Below are positions 27,402-35,489 of a stretch of DNA of 64,000 nucleotides, one piece after another. The position numbers were made by a program, and so were the translations under genes. The notes below the pieces were generated by a model. That model was not told the origin of the DNA. It worked only from the letters and a program-made list of their open reading frames with translations, and searched no databases. Source of the stretch: Ramlibacter tataouinensis (GTDB lineage Bacteria; Pseudomonadota; Gammaproteobacteria; Burkholderiales; Burkholderiaceae_C). Within the stretch, counting starts at the first letter, position 1, and every line of letters begins with the position of its first letter. The DNA is taken from positions 1 through 64,000 of the forward strand of contig DIZF01000060.1 of assembly GCA_002427815.1 (NCBI GenBank), read 5' to 3'.

Positions 27402-27875
27402 ATGAAACTCAACGACGCCATCTTCGGGCTGGTGCTGCTGGTCCTGGGCGCTGCCGTGCTGTTCGCGATCCAGGGTTACCCGAAGATTCCGGGCCAGCCC
27501 GTCGGCCCGGCGCTGTTTCCGGGAATGATCGCCTGCGGTCTCTGCGTCACGGGCTTTCTGCTGGCGCTGCGCGGCTGGCGCGACCGGGCCGGCCATCGCT
27601 GGCTGGCCTGGGAAGACTGGGTCCACTCGCCTCGGCATATCGTGGCGCTCGCGGTGCTGCTCGGGTCGGTGGTCTTCTATATCGAGGCCTCGAACTGGCT
27701 GGGGTTCCTGCCGGTCGCGGTGCTGATCCTGCTGGCCATGTTCCTGGTGCTGCGGGTGCCGCTGCCTCGCGCGCTGCTGATCGCCGTGGTGGCGACGCTG
27801 GTGATCCACTTCGCCTTCTACAAGCTGTTGCGGGTACCTTTGCCCTGGGGCCTTCTGACGCCCTATGCCTGGTAA
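27402..27875 (+). CDS. tctB: TctB-family small transporter subunit
   Basis: A 157-residue protein with four hydrophobic helices, starting DAIFGLVLLVLGAAVLFAI and ending in the paired helices typical of TctB. It sits 10 bases after tctC and 43 bases before tctA. It is the small membrane subunit of the tripartite tricarboxylate transporter. Confidence 0.88.
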   Translation: MKLNDAIFGLVLLVLGAAVLFAIQGYPKIPGQPVGPALFPGMIACGLCVTGFLLALRGWRDRAGHRWLAWEDWVHSPRHIVALAVLLGSVVFYIEASNWLGFLPVAVLILLAMFLVLRVPLPRALLIAVVATLVIHFAFYKLLRVPLPWGLLTPYAW

Positions 27876-27918
27876 TCCAGTGTTGATTCACCTCGTTTGC
27901 ATCTGAAGGAACCCGCGC

Positions 27919-29424
27919 ATGTGGACCGCCGTCGGCCAGGCCTTTTCGATGGTGTTCGAGCCTTACACCATCGCCGTGATGCTCGTCGCCTCGCTCTATG
28001 GCCTGTTCGTGGGCGCCGTGCCCGGGCTCACGGCCACCATGGCTACGGCGCTGCTGGTGCCGGTGACGTTCTTCATGGCCCCGATCCCGGCCATCGCAGC
28101 CATGGTGACGGCCACGGCCATGGCGATCTTCTCCGGTGACATTCCCGGTTGCCTGCTGCGCATTCCGGGCACGCCGGCCTCGGCTGCCTACACCGACGAG
28201 GCCTATGCCATGACGCGCAAGGGCCAGGCCGAACTGGCGCTGGGCGCCGGGCTGGTGTTCTCGGCGGTGGGTGGCCTGTTCGGCACCGCCGTGCTGATCC
28301 TGGCAGCGCCGGCGCTGGCGAACTTCGCGCTCAACTTCAGTTCCTTCGAATACTTCTGGCTGGTGCTGCTGGGCCTGACCTGCGCCGTCTTCATCACCTC
28401 CAACCAGCCGCTCAAGGGCGTCGTGACCTTGCTGCTGGGGCTGCTCGTGGCTTGCGTCGGTCTCGGCAACCCGGGGGGCTACCCGCGCTTCACCTTCGGC
28501 AACACCGAGATGATGGGCGGCATCGGAATGATCTCGATGATGATCGGCATGTTCGCGATCTCTGAAATCATCCGGTTCGTGGTGGACACCAGCCCGCCGG
28601 CCGAGATGGTCGTGGAGAAGGTCGGCAACGTCTTTGCCGGGCAGTGGGAGCTGGCGAAGAAATACCCGGTGCAGATCCTGCGCGGCAGCGCCCTGGGCAC
28701 GCTGGTCGGCGCGTTGCCGGGGGCCGGTGCCGACATCGCCGCGTGGATGTCGTATGCCATGAGCAAGAAGTTCTCGAAGACGCCGGAGCTGTTCGGCACC
28801 GGCCACGTCGAAGGCATCGTGGAGTCGGGCTCGGCCAACAACAGTGCGTTGGCCGGCGCCTGGATTCCGGCGCTGGTGTTCGGCATTCCGGGCGATTCGA
28901 TCACCGCCATCGTGATCGGCGTGCTCTACATGAAGAACATGAACCCGGGGCCCACGCTGTTCACCACCAACCCGCAGAACATCTACGCCGTGTTCCTGCT
29001 GTTCATTGTCGCCAACATCATCATGGTGCCGATGGGCCTGCTGTGCATCAAGGCCGCCAAGCGCATCCTACGCGTGCCGCGCAACGTGCTGATGCCGCTG
29101 ATCCTGCTGTTCTGTATCGTCGGCACCTTCGCGATCAACAACACCACCTTCGAAGTCGGCGTGATGCTGGTGGCCGGCGTCATCGCATACCTGCTCGAAG
29201 CCAACCGGTTTCCGATCGCGCCCGCCATCCTCGGCGTGGTGCTGGGCGGCATGCTGGAAGAGAACTTCATCACCTCGATGATCAAGTCCGACGGTGACCT
29301 GGGTGCCTTCTTCGCGCGGCCCATCGCCCTGGGGCTGGCGGCCACCACCTTGCTGGTCTGGTTCGCCCCGGTGCTCATGCGCGGCCTGCGGTCGCTGTGG
29401 TCGCGCCCGGTGGCAGCCAAGTAG
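27919..29424 (+). CDS. tctA: TctA-family large transporter permease
   Basis: A 501-residue permease with 10-12 helices. The motifs GAVPGLTATMATALLVPVTF and the internal repeat GALPGAGADIAAWMSYAMSKKFS are family signatures, as is the VFGIPGDSITAIVIG segment. It is the ion-coupled transport channel of the TctCBA system. AAGGAAC precedes the ATG. Confidence 0.95.
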   Translation: MWTAVGQAFSMVFEPYTIAVMLVASLYGLFVGAVPGLTATMATALLVPVTFFMAPIPAIAAMVTATAMAIFSGDIPGCLLRIPGTPASAAYTDEAYAMTRKGQAELALGAGLVFSAVGGLFGTAVLILAAPALANFALNFSSFEYFWLVLLGLTCAVFITSNQPLKGVVTLLLGLLVACVGLGNPGGYPRFTFGNTEMMGGIGMISMMIGMFAISEIIRFVVDTSPPAEMVVEKVGNVFAGQWELAKKYPVQILRGSALGTLVGALPGAGADIAAWMSYAMSKKFSKTPELFGTGHVEGIVESGSANNSALAGAWIPALVFGIPGDSITAIVIGVLYMKNMNPGPTLFTTNPQNIYAVFLLFIVANIIMVPMGLLCIKAAKRILRVPRNVLMPLILLFCIVGTFAINNTTFEVGVMLVAGVIAYLLEANRFPIAPAILGVVLGGMLEENFITSMIKSDGDLGAFFARPIALGLAATTLLVWFAPVLMRGLRSLWSRPVAAK

Positions 29425-29478
29425 TCTTTCCGCCTCGGCTCACCGCGGTCGATCGGAATCCGCGCCGGCGCCGGCGGA

Positions 29479-30537
29479 TCACGCGATGGACGCCGGCATC
29501 GCGATGCCCAGCTTGGCGGCCCATGGCTCGAGCGCCGGCAAGATCGTGGGATACAACGCCACCCCGGTCTTGCGCTGCCGCTGCGCCAGGGCCAGCCCTC
29601 GCTCTCCCGGCGTGCGCACCGCAGCGCCGGCGCGCGTCGGCCGCGAAGCATGGCACTGCCGCGCCACCTCGGCGGTCTGGCGCGTGAACGCGGCCAGCCC
29701 GGCAAACGCGCGCGGATCGATCACCTGCAGGAACACGGTGGCGCCCCAGCCCTGGCGCGGATCGGCCCGGCCGTGCCCGGCGAGGCCGCCGGTCAGGGCC
29801 TCCACCAACAGCGACAGGCCATAGCCCTTGTGGCCCGAGTCCATGCCGCCCAGCGGCAGGATCGTCCCTTTCGGTTCGGTGAACAGCGCGGACGGATCGT
29901 CGGTCGGCCGGCCGTTGCCGTCCAGCACCCACGGTGCGGGCAGTTTCTTTCCTTCCTTGTGCAACCGGTTGGTGAGGCCGTTGGTGGTGGCCGCCGTCGA
30001 GATATCGACCAGCACCGGCGTCCCGCCGGTCGGGATGCCGGCGGAAATCGGGTTCGGCGTGAACACCGGATCGAGCCCGCCCGCGGGGGCGACGCTGGCC
30101 GAGTTGGCATCCGAGCACGTCAAGAGCAGCAACAGGCCCTGGTCGGTGGCTCGCTTGAGATAGGCGGCGAGGCAGCCGATGTGGTGGCTTTGCCGGATCA
30201 CCACCGTTCCCGTGCCGCAACGTGCTGCGCGCTCGGTCGCGAGTTGCATAGCCCGCAGCACCAGCCAGGGCCCCGGCAGGCGGCGCCCGTCCCAGGTCAC
30301 CGCTGCGGGTGCATCGGCCAGCACCGCGGGGTCGCCGTCCCGCCTCATGGAGCCGGATTCGAGTTCGCCCAGGTAGGGGGCGAGCAGGGCCAGCCCGTGG
30401 GTGTCGTGACCCATCAGGTCGCCTTCCACGAGGATGGCGGCGACAGCGTCGGCCTTGTCTTGGGACAGGCCGCCCGCCCGCAGGAGGCGGGTCGCGAACA
30501 CTGTCAGTGCTTCGGCGGAATAGGTGGGAGGTTGCAT
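29479..30537 (-). CDS. Ldh-family (malate/L-lactate/ureidoglycolate type) dehydrogenase
   Basis: A 352-residue NAD(P)-dependent oxidoreductase of the type-2 malate/lactate dehydrogenase family. Characteristic motifs: MGHDTHGLALL with the conserved His, SHHIGCLAAYLKRA, TPNPISAGIPTGGTPVLVDIST and GMDSGHKGYGLSLLVE. The substrate is probably a 2-oxo/2-hydroxy acid. It is convergent with the TctCBA operon, whose cargo could be its substrate source; this is inference. Confidence 0.92.
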   Translation of the reverse strand: MQPPTYSAEALTVFATRLLRAGGLSQDKADAVAAILVEGDLMGHDTHGLALLAPYLGELESGSMRRDGDPAVLADAPAAVTWDGRRLPGPWLVLRAMQLATERAARCGTGTVVIRQSHHIGCLAAYLKRATDQGLLLLLTCSDANSASVAPAGGLDPVFTPNPISAGIPTGGTPVLVDISTAATTNGLTNRLHKEGKKLPAPWVLDGNGRPTDDPSALFTEPKGTILPLGGMDSGHKGYGLSLLVEALTGGLAGHGRADPRQGWGATVFLQVIDPRAFAGLAAFTRQTAEVARQCHASRPTRAGAAVRTPGERGLALAQRQRKTGVALYPTILPALEPWAAKLGIAMPASIA

Positions 30538-30576
30538 GGCGCCACTGTAACGGGCCGGCGCCGGGAACGCATCCGG

Positions 30577-31488
30577 TCAGCTGGACTTGCCGTTCCTCCG
30601 CGCTTCGAGCTGGCGGATCTGTTCGCGCGCCTCGTCGCCTTCGGGGATGGCCCGGCCGCTGTCGCGCCATTCCACTGCGGCCTTGAACCCTTCGGCCTGC
30701 GCGTAACGGCGGAACCACAGCCCCTCGGGGTTGTGGCGGGTAATGCCGTCGAACACGGTGGCCATCTGCTGGCTCTGCTCCAGGCCCATGGCCAGCATGA
30801 CCTGATTGACCACCATCTTGTGCATGGCGAGGTGGCTGCGCGGCACGCCGGCGATGCGGTTGGCCAGGCTGAGGGTCGCGCCTTCCAGCGCTTCGGCCGC
30901 AACCGCCTCGTTGGCCAGGCCCCAGGCCGCGGCCGTGCGGCCGTCGATGGTGTCGCCGGTGAACATGAGTTGTTTGGCCCGGGTCGGGCCCAGCCGATAG
31001 GTCCACATCGCCGTGGTGGGACAGCCCCAGACACGGGTGGGCATGTAGCCGATGCGCGCGTCGTTGGCCATGACCAGCAGGTCGCAGCACAGCGCGATGT
31101 CGCTGCCACCGGCGGCCGCGTAGCCGTGCACTTTGGCGATGGTCGGCTTGGGGCTGCGCCACAAGCTCATGAAGTCTTCGGTGTTGCGCTTCATGAACGC
31201 GTAGTCGTCCATCGGGTCCCAGGGGTGGCGCTCCTGCTGGCAGGGGTGGTCGATATCGCTCTGGCCGAAGTGGGTCAGGTCGTAGCCGCCGCAAAAGCCC
31301 TTGCCGGCGCCCTCGACCACGATCACGTGGACCTCGTCCTGGGCATTGGCCCAGTCCACCGCCGCACGGATCTCGCGCGGGGTCTCGTCGTTGATCGCGT
31401 TGAGGCGCTCCGGGCGGTTGAGCAACAGCCGCGCCACGCGCGGATGGGCCGAATCCTGGGTGATGCGCAAGGTGCTGAAATCAGGCAT
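30577..31488 (-). CDS. enoyl-CoA hydratase/isomerase (crotonase) family protein
   Basis: A 303-residue crotonase-fold enzyme: RLLLNRPERLNAIN, EGAGKGFCGGYDLTHF (oxyanion hole), YAAAGGSDIALCCDLLVMANDARIGYMP. The usual first catalytic Glu position reads Gly-Ser-Asp here and the second region reads RVWGCP instead of PE-like, so hydratase activity is not assured. It is upstream of the Ldh gene on the same strand, 40 bases away. Substrate unknown. Confidence 0.88.
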   Translation of the reverse strand: MPDFSTLRITQDSAHPRVARLLLNRPERLNAINDETPREIRAAVDWANAQDEVHVIVVEGAGKGFCGGYDLTHFGQSDIDHPCQQERHPWDPMDDYAFMKRNTEDFMSLWRSPKPTIAKVHGYAAAGGSDIALCCDLLVMANDARIGYMPTRVWGCPTTAMWTYRLGPTRAKQLMFTGDTIDGRTAAAWGLANEAVAAEALEGATLSLANRIAGVPRSHLAMHKMVVNQVMLAMGLEQSQQMATVFDGITRHNPEGLWFRRYAQAEGFKAAVEWRDSGRAIPEGDEAREQIRQLEARRNGKSS

Positions 31489-31671
31489 GAGGATCTCCTT
31501 GGGTGTGCGATCGCATTGTCAGGCAGCGCTCCCGCATCGCGCTGTCGCGAAGGCCTGCATTGGCGGCCAACTGCGCCGCTGCCAGCAGGTCCGGTCGCGG
31601 CCGTTTGCCCGGCCGTCCCGCCAGGCGATAGAGTGGCGGCAAGAACAGATTTCGCCCGCCGCATTTGCCCG

Positions 31672-31839
31672 CCTCCCATCGCCCATCTGGGGCAGGCGCG
31701 GCTGCGCTACGGCCTGCCCGGGGCGCAGGCACAGGGCCTGGTGCTGGTGCGCCCCGATGGTTATGTGATGGGCCGCTGGCGCGGCCTGGATCCGGCGGCC
31801 CTGTTGGCCGCGCTGAAAGAAAAAGGAATCGCTTCATGA
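31672..31839 (+). pseudogene. C-terminal remnant of an FAD-dependent monooxygenase
   Basis: A plus-strand tail of roughly 55 residues (RLRYGLPGAQAQGLVLVRPDGYV, then a helix ending LKEKGIAS) resembles the thioredoxin-like C-terminus of MhpA-type flavin monooxygenases, where LVRPDGYVAWRG is typical. Upstream in this frame lies the antisense of the crotonase gene, with no N-terminal domain, so only the 3' end survives. The left boundary is approximate. It couples by ATGA to the following small gene. Confidence 0.42.
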
Positions 31840-32033
31840 CCGATCAGGACCTGGACCTCAGCTATTCGGCGCTGTGCCAATCGCTTGCCGCCGTGGGCGA
31901 GGCCAGAGCCCAACTGTTCCTGTCCATGGTCTGCCTGTCGCTCATGGCCCGCCACGAGCGCGCCGAGGATGTGTTGCCGCTGATCGCCAATGTCCAGGCG
32001 CAATGCGACGCAGAGGCCGGCGCGCCGGTCTGA
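31836..32033 (+). CDS. small helical protein, DUF2783-like
   Basis: A 65-residue protein (LDLSYSALCQSLAAVGEARAQLFLSMVCLSLMARHERAEDVLPLI). DUF2783 proteins commonly follow FAD-dependent monooxygenase genes, and here the start overlaps the stop of such a remnant as ATGA. It may be an orphaned partner. The family assignment is tentative. Confidence 0.5.
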   Translation: MTDQDLDLSYSALCQSLAAVGEARAQLFLSMVCLSLMARHERAEDVLPLIANVQAQCDAEAGAPV

Positions 32034-32100
32034 GGCGGGGCGCCCGCAGCTGGACCGTTCCGTCGGCCAGGCGCTGTAGCGGGGTCGGCTTGGCGTTTGC

Positions 32101-32114
32101 TTGACTCGGGTCAA
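32101..32114. promoter_or_regulatory. FNR/Anr/DNR-like box
   Basis: TTGAC-tcgg-GTCAA is a perfect palindrome of the FNR/CRP class. Its centre is about 41 bases upstream of a plausible start point, and a TAGATT -10-like hexamer at 32136-32141 fits the spacing for activation of the SH3 protein gene at 32217. Confidence 0.5.
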
Positions 32115-32216
32115 TGCAGACGGGCCGCCGGGGACTAGATTGGAATCAGGTGTTTGCCACCGCACAGCGATTCGCAGAGTGCGGATGTCGCGCAGGCCCA
32201 ACCAAAGGACAATGAC

Positions 32217-32912
32217 ATGACTCATAGGGCCGCATTGGGTTTTTTGGCGATCGCGTTGTCCGCGCTGGCCGGTGCCGCGCAAGCGCAGGGGCAGCCGGCT
32301 TACACCGCCAAGTCGGTCAACCTGCGCGCCGGGCCGGCACGCGAGTATCCGGTGGTGGCGGTATTGCCCGCCGGCTTGCAGATTTCGGTAGAGGGATGCG
32401 TCGCCGACTACAGCTGGTGCGACGTCCTGGCCGGGCCGAGCCGGGGCTGGGTCTACGCGGGCAATATCAACTACTACTACCAGAACAGCTATGTACCGCT
32501 GCTGAATTACGGCACCGTGATCGGCATCAGCATTCTTCCGTTCATCCTCGACGATTACTGGGGCAGCCACTACCACGACCGCCCCTGGTACCCCGACCGT
32601 TACCGCTGGGCCGAGCGGCATCCCCCGGCGCGGATTCATCCGCCGCCGCAGCAGCGCCAGCCGGGAGGGTCCGGCTGGGTTGCGCCGCGGTCCCGGGCGC
32701 CGCAGTATGGCGTGCCACAGCAGCCGCATCAGCCAGGGCAGCGGATCCATCCACCCGGTGCAGCGCCCCAACAGCCTCGCGCACCAGGAGGTGTGCCGTC
32801 GGTGACCCCGCGCCCGTCCGGGCGGGCGGCGCCGGCGCCAGGGGTTCGGCGAACCCCGCCCGCGTCAGGGTCGGGTTGGACGCCCGGCTCGCAGGAACCG
32901 CCCAACAAGTGA
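32217..32912 (+). CDS. exported SH3-domain protein with Pro-rich tail
   Basis: A 231-residue protein: signal peptide (MTHRAALGFLAIALSALAGAAQA), a bacterial SH3 domain at about residues 28-85 (SVNLRAGPAREYPVVAVLPAG, then WCDVLAGPSRGWVYAGNI), a hydrophobic segment GTVIGISILPFI, and a long Pro/Gln/His-rich low-complexity tail. Such proteins bind peptidoglycan or other envelope components. An FNR-like box lies 100 bases upstream. Confidence 0.82.
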   Translation: MTHRAALGFLAIALSALAGAAQAQGQPAYTAKSVNLRAGPAREYPVVAVLPAGLQISVEGCVADYSWCDVLAGPSRGWVYAGNINYYYQNSYVPLLNYGTVIGISILPFILDDYWGSHYHDRPWYPDRYRWAERHPPARIHPPPQQRQPGGSGWVAPRSRAPQYGVPQQPHQPGQRIHPPGAAPQQPRAPGGVPSVTPRPSGRAAPAPGVRRTPPASGSGWTPGSQEPPNK

Positions 32913-33074
32913 AGGCGCGGGAGCAGCCTGGCGGGCCGGCCAGCGCGGCCTGACATGGACGCTCCGTTGACCGCAGCGGGCAGCGCATTACCCCTGACGC
33001 GGGCTGTCCGGAGTCCCGGACCGTAAAATCGCAGGCTCCCCGCCAAGCGCCGCAGGCGCTTCCTCCCACTCCCG

Positions 33075-35411
33075 ATGAACGCCCCCGTCGACGTTTCCTT
33101 TTTCGCGCGCGCCGCCAAGCCGCTCACCAGCTATCGCAAGCACTGGGCGGCTCGCTTCGGCGCGGCCCCCTTCCTGCCGATGAGTCGCGCGGAGATGGAT
33201 CAGCTCGGCTGGGACAGCTGCGACATCATTGTCGTCACCGGCGACGCGTATGTGGATCACCCGAGCTTTGGCATGGCGGTGATCGGCCGCACGCTGGAGG
33301 CGCAGGGTTTTCGCGTCGGCATCATCGCGCAGCCCGATTGGCAAAGCGCCGATGCCTTCAAGGCCCTGGGCCAGCCAAACCTGTTCTTCGGCGTCACGGC
33401 CGGCAACATGGATTCGATGATCAACCGCTATACGGCGGACCGGAAGATCCGCAGCGACGATGCCTATACCCCCGGCGACGTGGGCGGCAAGCGGCCCGAC
33501 CGCGCGGCGATCGTCTACAGCCAGCGCTGCCGCGAAGCGTTCAAGAACGTTCCCATCGTCCTGGGCGGCATCGAAGGCAGCCTGCGCCGCATCGCGCATT
33601 ACGACTACTGGTCCGACAAGGTGCGCCGGTCCATCCTGGTCGATGCCAAGTGCGATCTGCTGCTGTACGGCAATGCCGAGCGGGCCATTGTTGAAATTGC
33701 GCATCGACTGGCCGCAAGAGAGCCGGTGCACGCGATCACCGACGTGCGTGGCACGGCGTTCATCCAGCGCCATGCACCCGAGGGCTGGTTCCAGATCGAT
33801 TCGACATCGGTAGACCTGCCCGGGCGCGTCGAAGAGCACATCAATCCTTACCAGACGACTTCGGAGCAGGCCGCGGCGCAGGGCGCGACCTGTGCCAAGG
33901 AAGACGTGAATTCACCCCCTCCCCCTTTGGGGGAGGGCGGGGGTCGGGGCAACGAGCGGCCGCTCGTGTTCGTTGCCAACCCCAATCCTGCAAGCAAGAG
34001 CCCCCACCCTAACCCTCCCCCCGGGGGGGAGGGAAAGCGACGGCCGCCCCCGCGCGACCGCACGGTGATCCGGCTGCCGTCTTACGAACAGGTCAAGAGC
34101 GACCCCGTGCTCTACGCCCATGCCAACCGCGTGCTGCACCTGGAAACCAATCCGGGCAATGCGCGCGCGCTGGTGCAGGCCCACGGCGACCGCGACGTGT
34201 GGCTCAATCCGCCGCCGATTCCGCTCACCACGGCGGAGATGGACCATGTGTTCGGCCTGCCTTATGCCCGCAGTCCGCATCCGGCCTACGCCGACGAGCA
34301 GGGCGGCCATGACGGTACCACCAAGATCCCAGCCTGGGAAATGATCCGCTTCTCGGTGAACATCATGCGCGGCTGCTTCGGCGGCTGCACCTTCTGTTCG
34401 ATCACCGAGCACGAGGGCCGCATCATCCAGAGCCGCAGCGAGGACTCCGTGATCCGCGAGATCGAGGAGATCCGCGACAAGGTCACCGGATTCACCGGCG
34501 TCATCTCCGACCTGGGCGGGCCGACGGCCAACATGTACCGTATCGGCTGCAAGAGCCCCGAGATCGAATCGGCCTGTCGCAAGCCAAGCTGTGTCTACCC
34601 CGGCATCTGCCAGAACCTGAACACCGACCACAGCGCGCTCATCCACATGTACCGGCGCGCGCGCGCCCTGAAGGGCGTCAAGAAGATCCTGATCGGCTCG
34701 GGCCTGCGCTATGATCTGGCGGTGCAATCGCCGGAATATGTGAAGGAACTGGTGCAGCATCACGTCGGCGGCTACCTGAAGATCGCGCCCGAGCACACCG
34801 AGCAGGAGCCGCTCACCAAGATGATGAAGCCGGGCATCGGCAGCTACGACAAGTTCAAGGCGCTCTTCGACAAGTACAGCGCCGAGGCCGGCAAAAAGCA
34901 GTACCTGGTGCCGTACTTCATCGCCGCGCATCCGGGAACCAGCGACGAGGACATGATGAACCTGGCGCTGTGGCTCAAGAAGAACGGCTTTCGCGCCGAT
35001 CAGGTGCAGACCTTCTATCCCAGCCCGATGGCCACGGCCACGGCCATGTACCACAGCGGCCGCAATCCGCTGCGCAAGATCACGCGCGACAGCGAGAAGG
35101 TGGACATTGTCCGGGGCGAGCGCCGCCGGCGCCTGCACAAGGCTTTCCTGCGCTACCACGACGCCAACAACTGGCCGCTGCTGCGCGAAGCCCTCAAGGC
35201 GATGGGCCGCGCCGACCTGATCGGCAGCGGCAAGCACCAGCTGATCCCGGCCTACCAGCCGATCACGGACGGGTCCTACCAGAGCGCGCGGCGCAAGAAC
35301 TCGACACCGCTGCAGCCCGCCGCTCCCGGACCGGGGCGCATGCTGACCCAGCACACCGGCCTGCCGCCCCGGGTCACGGGCTCGGCCAGGCCGACGCGCA
35401 AGCCGCATTAG
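33075..35411 (+). CDS. ygiQ: YgiQ-family radical SAM protein with an in-frame repeat insertion
   Basis: A 778-residue radical SAM protein. The [4Fe-4S] motif is in RGCFGGCTFCSITEHEG (Cys-x3-Cys-x2-Cys, about residue 435-442). An UPF0313 N-terminal domain contains FLPMSRAEMDQLGWD, and the C-terminal half has YLKIAPEHTEQEPLTKMMKPG and FYPSPMATATAMYHSGRNPL. Between VEEHINPY and VIRLPSYEQV there are about 50 extra residues encoded by the palindromic element at 33915-34033; the frame is kept. Biological function of YgiQ is unknown. Confidence 0.93.
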   Translation: MNAPVDVSFFARAAKPLTSYRKHWAARFGAAPFLPMSRAEMDQLGWDSCDIIVVTGDAYVDHPSFGMAVIGRTLEAQGFRVGIIAQPDWQSADAFKALGQPNLFFGVTAGNMDSMINRYTADRKIRSDDAYTPGDVGGKRPDRAAIVYSQRCREAFKNVPIVLGGIEGSLRRIAHYDYWSDKVRRSILVDAKCDLLLYGNAERAIVEIAHRLAAREPVHAITDVRGTAFIQRHAPEGWFQIDSTSVDLPGRVEEHINPYQTTSEQAAAQGATCAKEDVNSPPPPLGEGGGRGNERPLVFVANPNPASKSPHPNPPPGGEGKRRPPPRDRTVIRLPSYEQVKSDPVLYAHANRVLHLETNPGNARALVQAHGDRDVWLNPPPIPLTTAEMDHVFGLPYARSPHPAYADEQGGHDGTTKIPAWEMIRFSVNIMRGCFGGCTFCSITEHEGRIIQSRSEDSVIREIEEIRDKVTGFTGVISDLGGPTANMYRIGCKSPEIESACRKPSCVYPGICQNLNTDHSALIHMYRRARALKGVKKILIGSGLRYDLAVQSPEYVKELVQHHVGGYLKIAPEHTEQEPLTKMMKPGIGSYDKFKALFDKYSAEAGKKQYLVPYFIAAHPGTSDEDMMNLALWLKKNGFRADQVQTFYPSPMATATAMYHSGRNPLRKITRDSEKVDIVRGERRRRLHKAFLRYHDANNWPLLREALKAMGRADLIGSGKHQLIPAYQPITDGSYQSARRKNSTPLQPAAPGPGRMLTQHTGLPPRVTGSARPTRKPH
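33915..34033. repeat. composite palindromic (REP/MITE-like) element, copy B, inside ygiQ
   Basis: CCCTCCCCC-tttg-GGGGGAGGG at the left and CCCTCCCCC-cgg-GGGGGGAGGG at the right, with a G-run and C-run between, as in copy A at 3825-3909. It is read as Pro/Gly/Asn-rich residues (NSPPPPLGEGGGRGN, then SPHPNPPPGGEG) inside YgiQ. The middle part differs in sequence and length from copy A. Confidence 0.8.
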
Positions 35412-35489
35412 GGCGGCGGCGCCACCGGCCGGCGCGCGGAATCAGGAAGGCCGCCCCTGCAGCCGCGAGCGGGCCAACATAATGTCCCG

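Noticed and set aside
29650..31671. Long plus-strand open frame across the Ldh and crotonase genes
   Set aside because: Only the last 55 or so residues are homologous to anything; the rest is antisense to two real genes.
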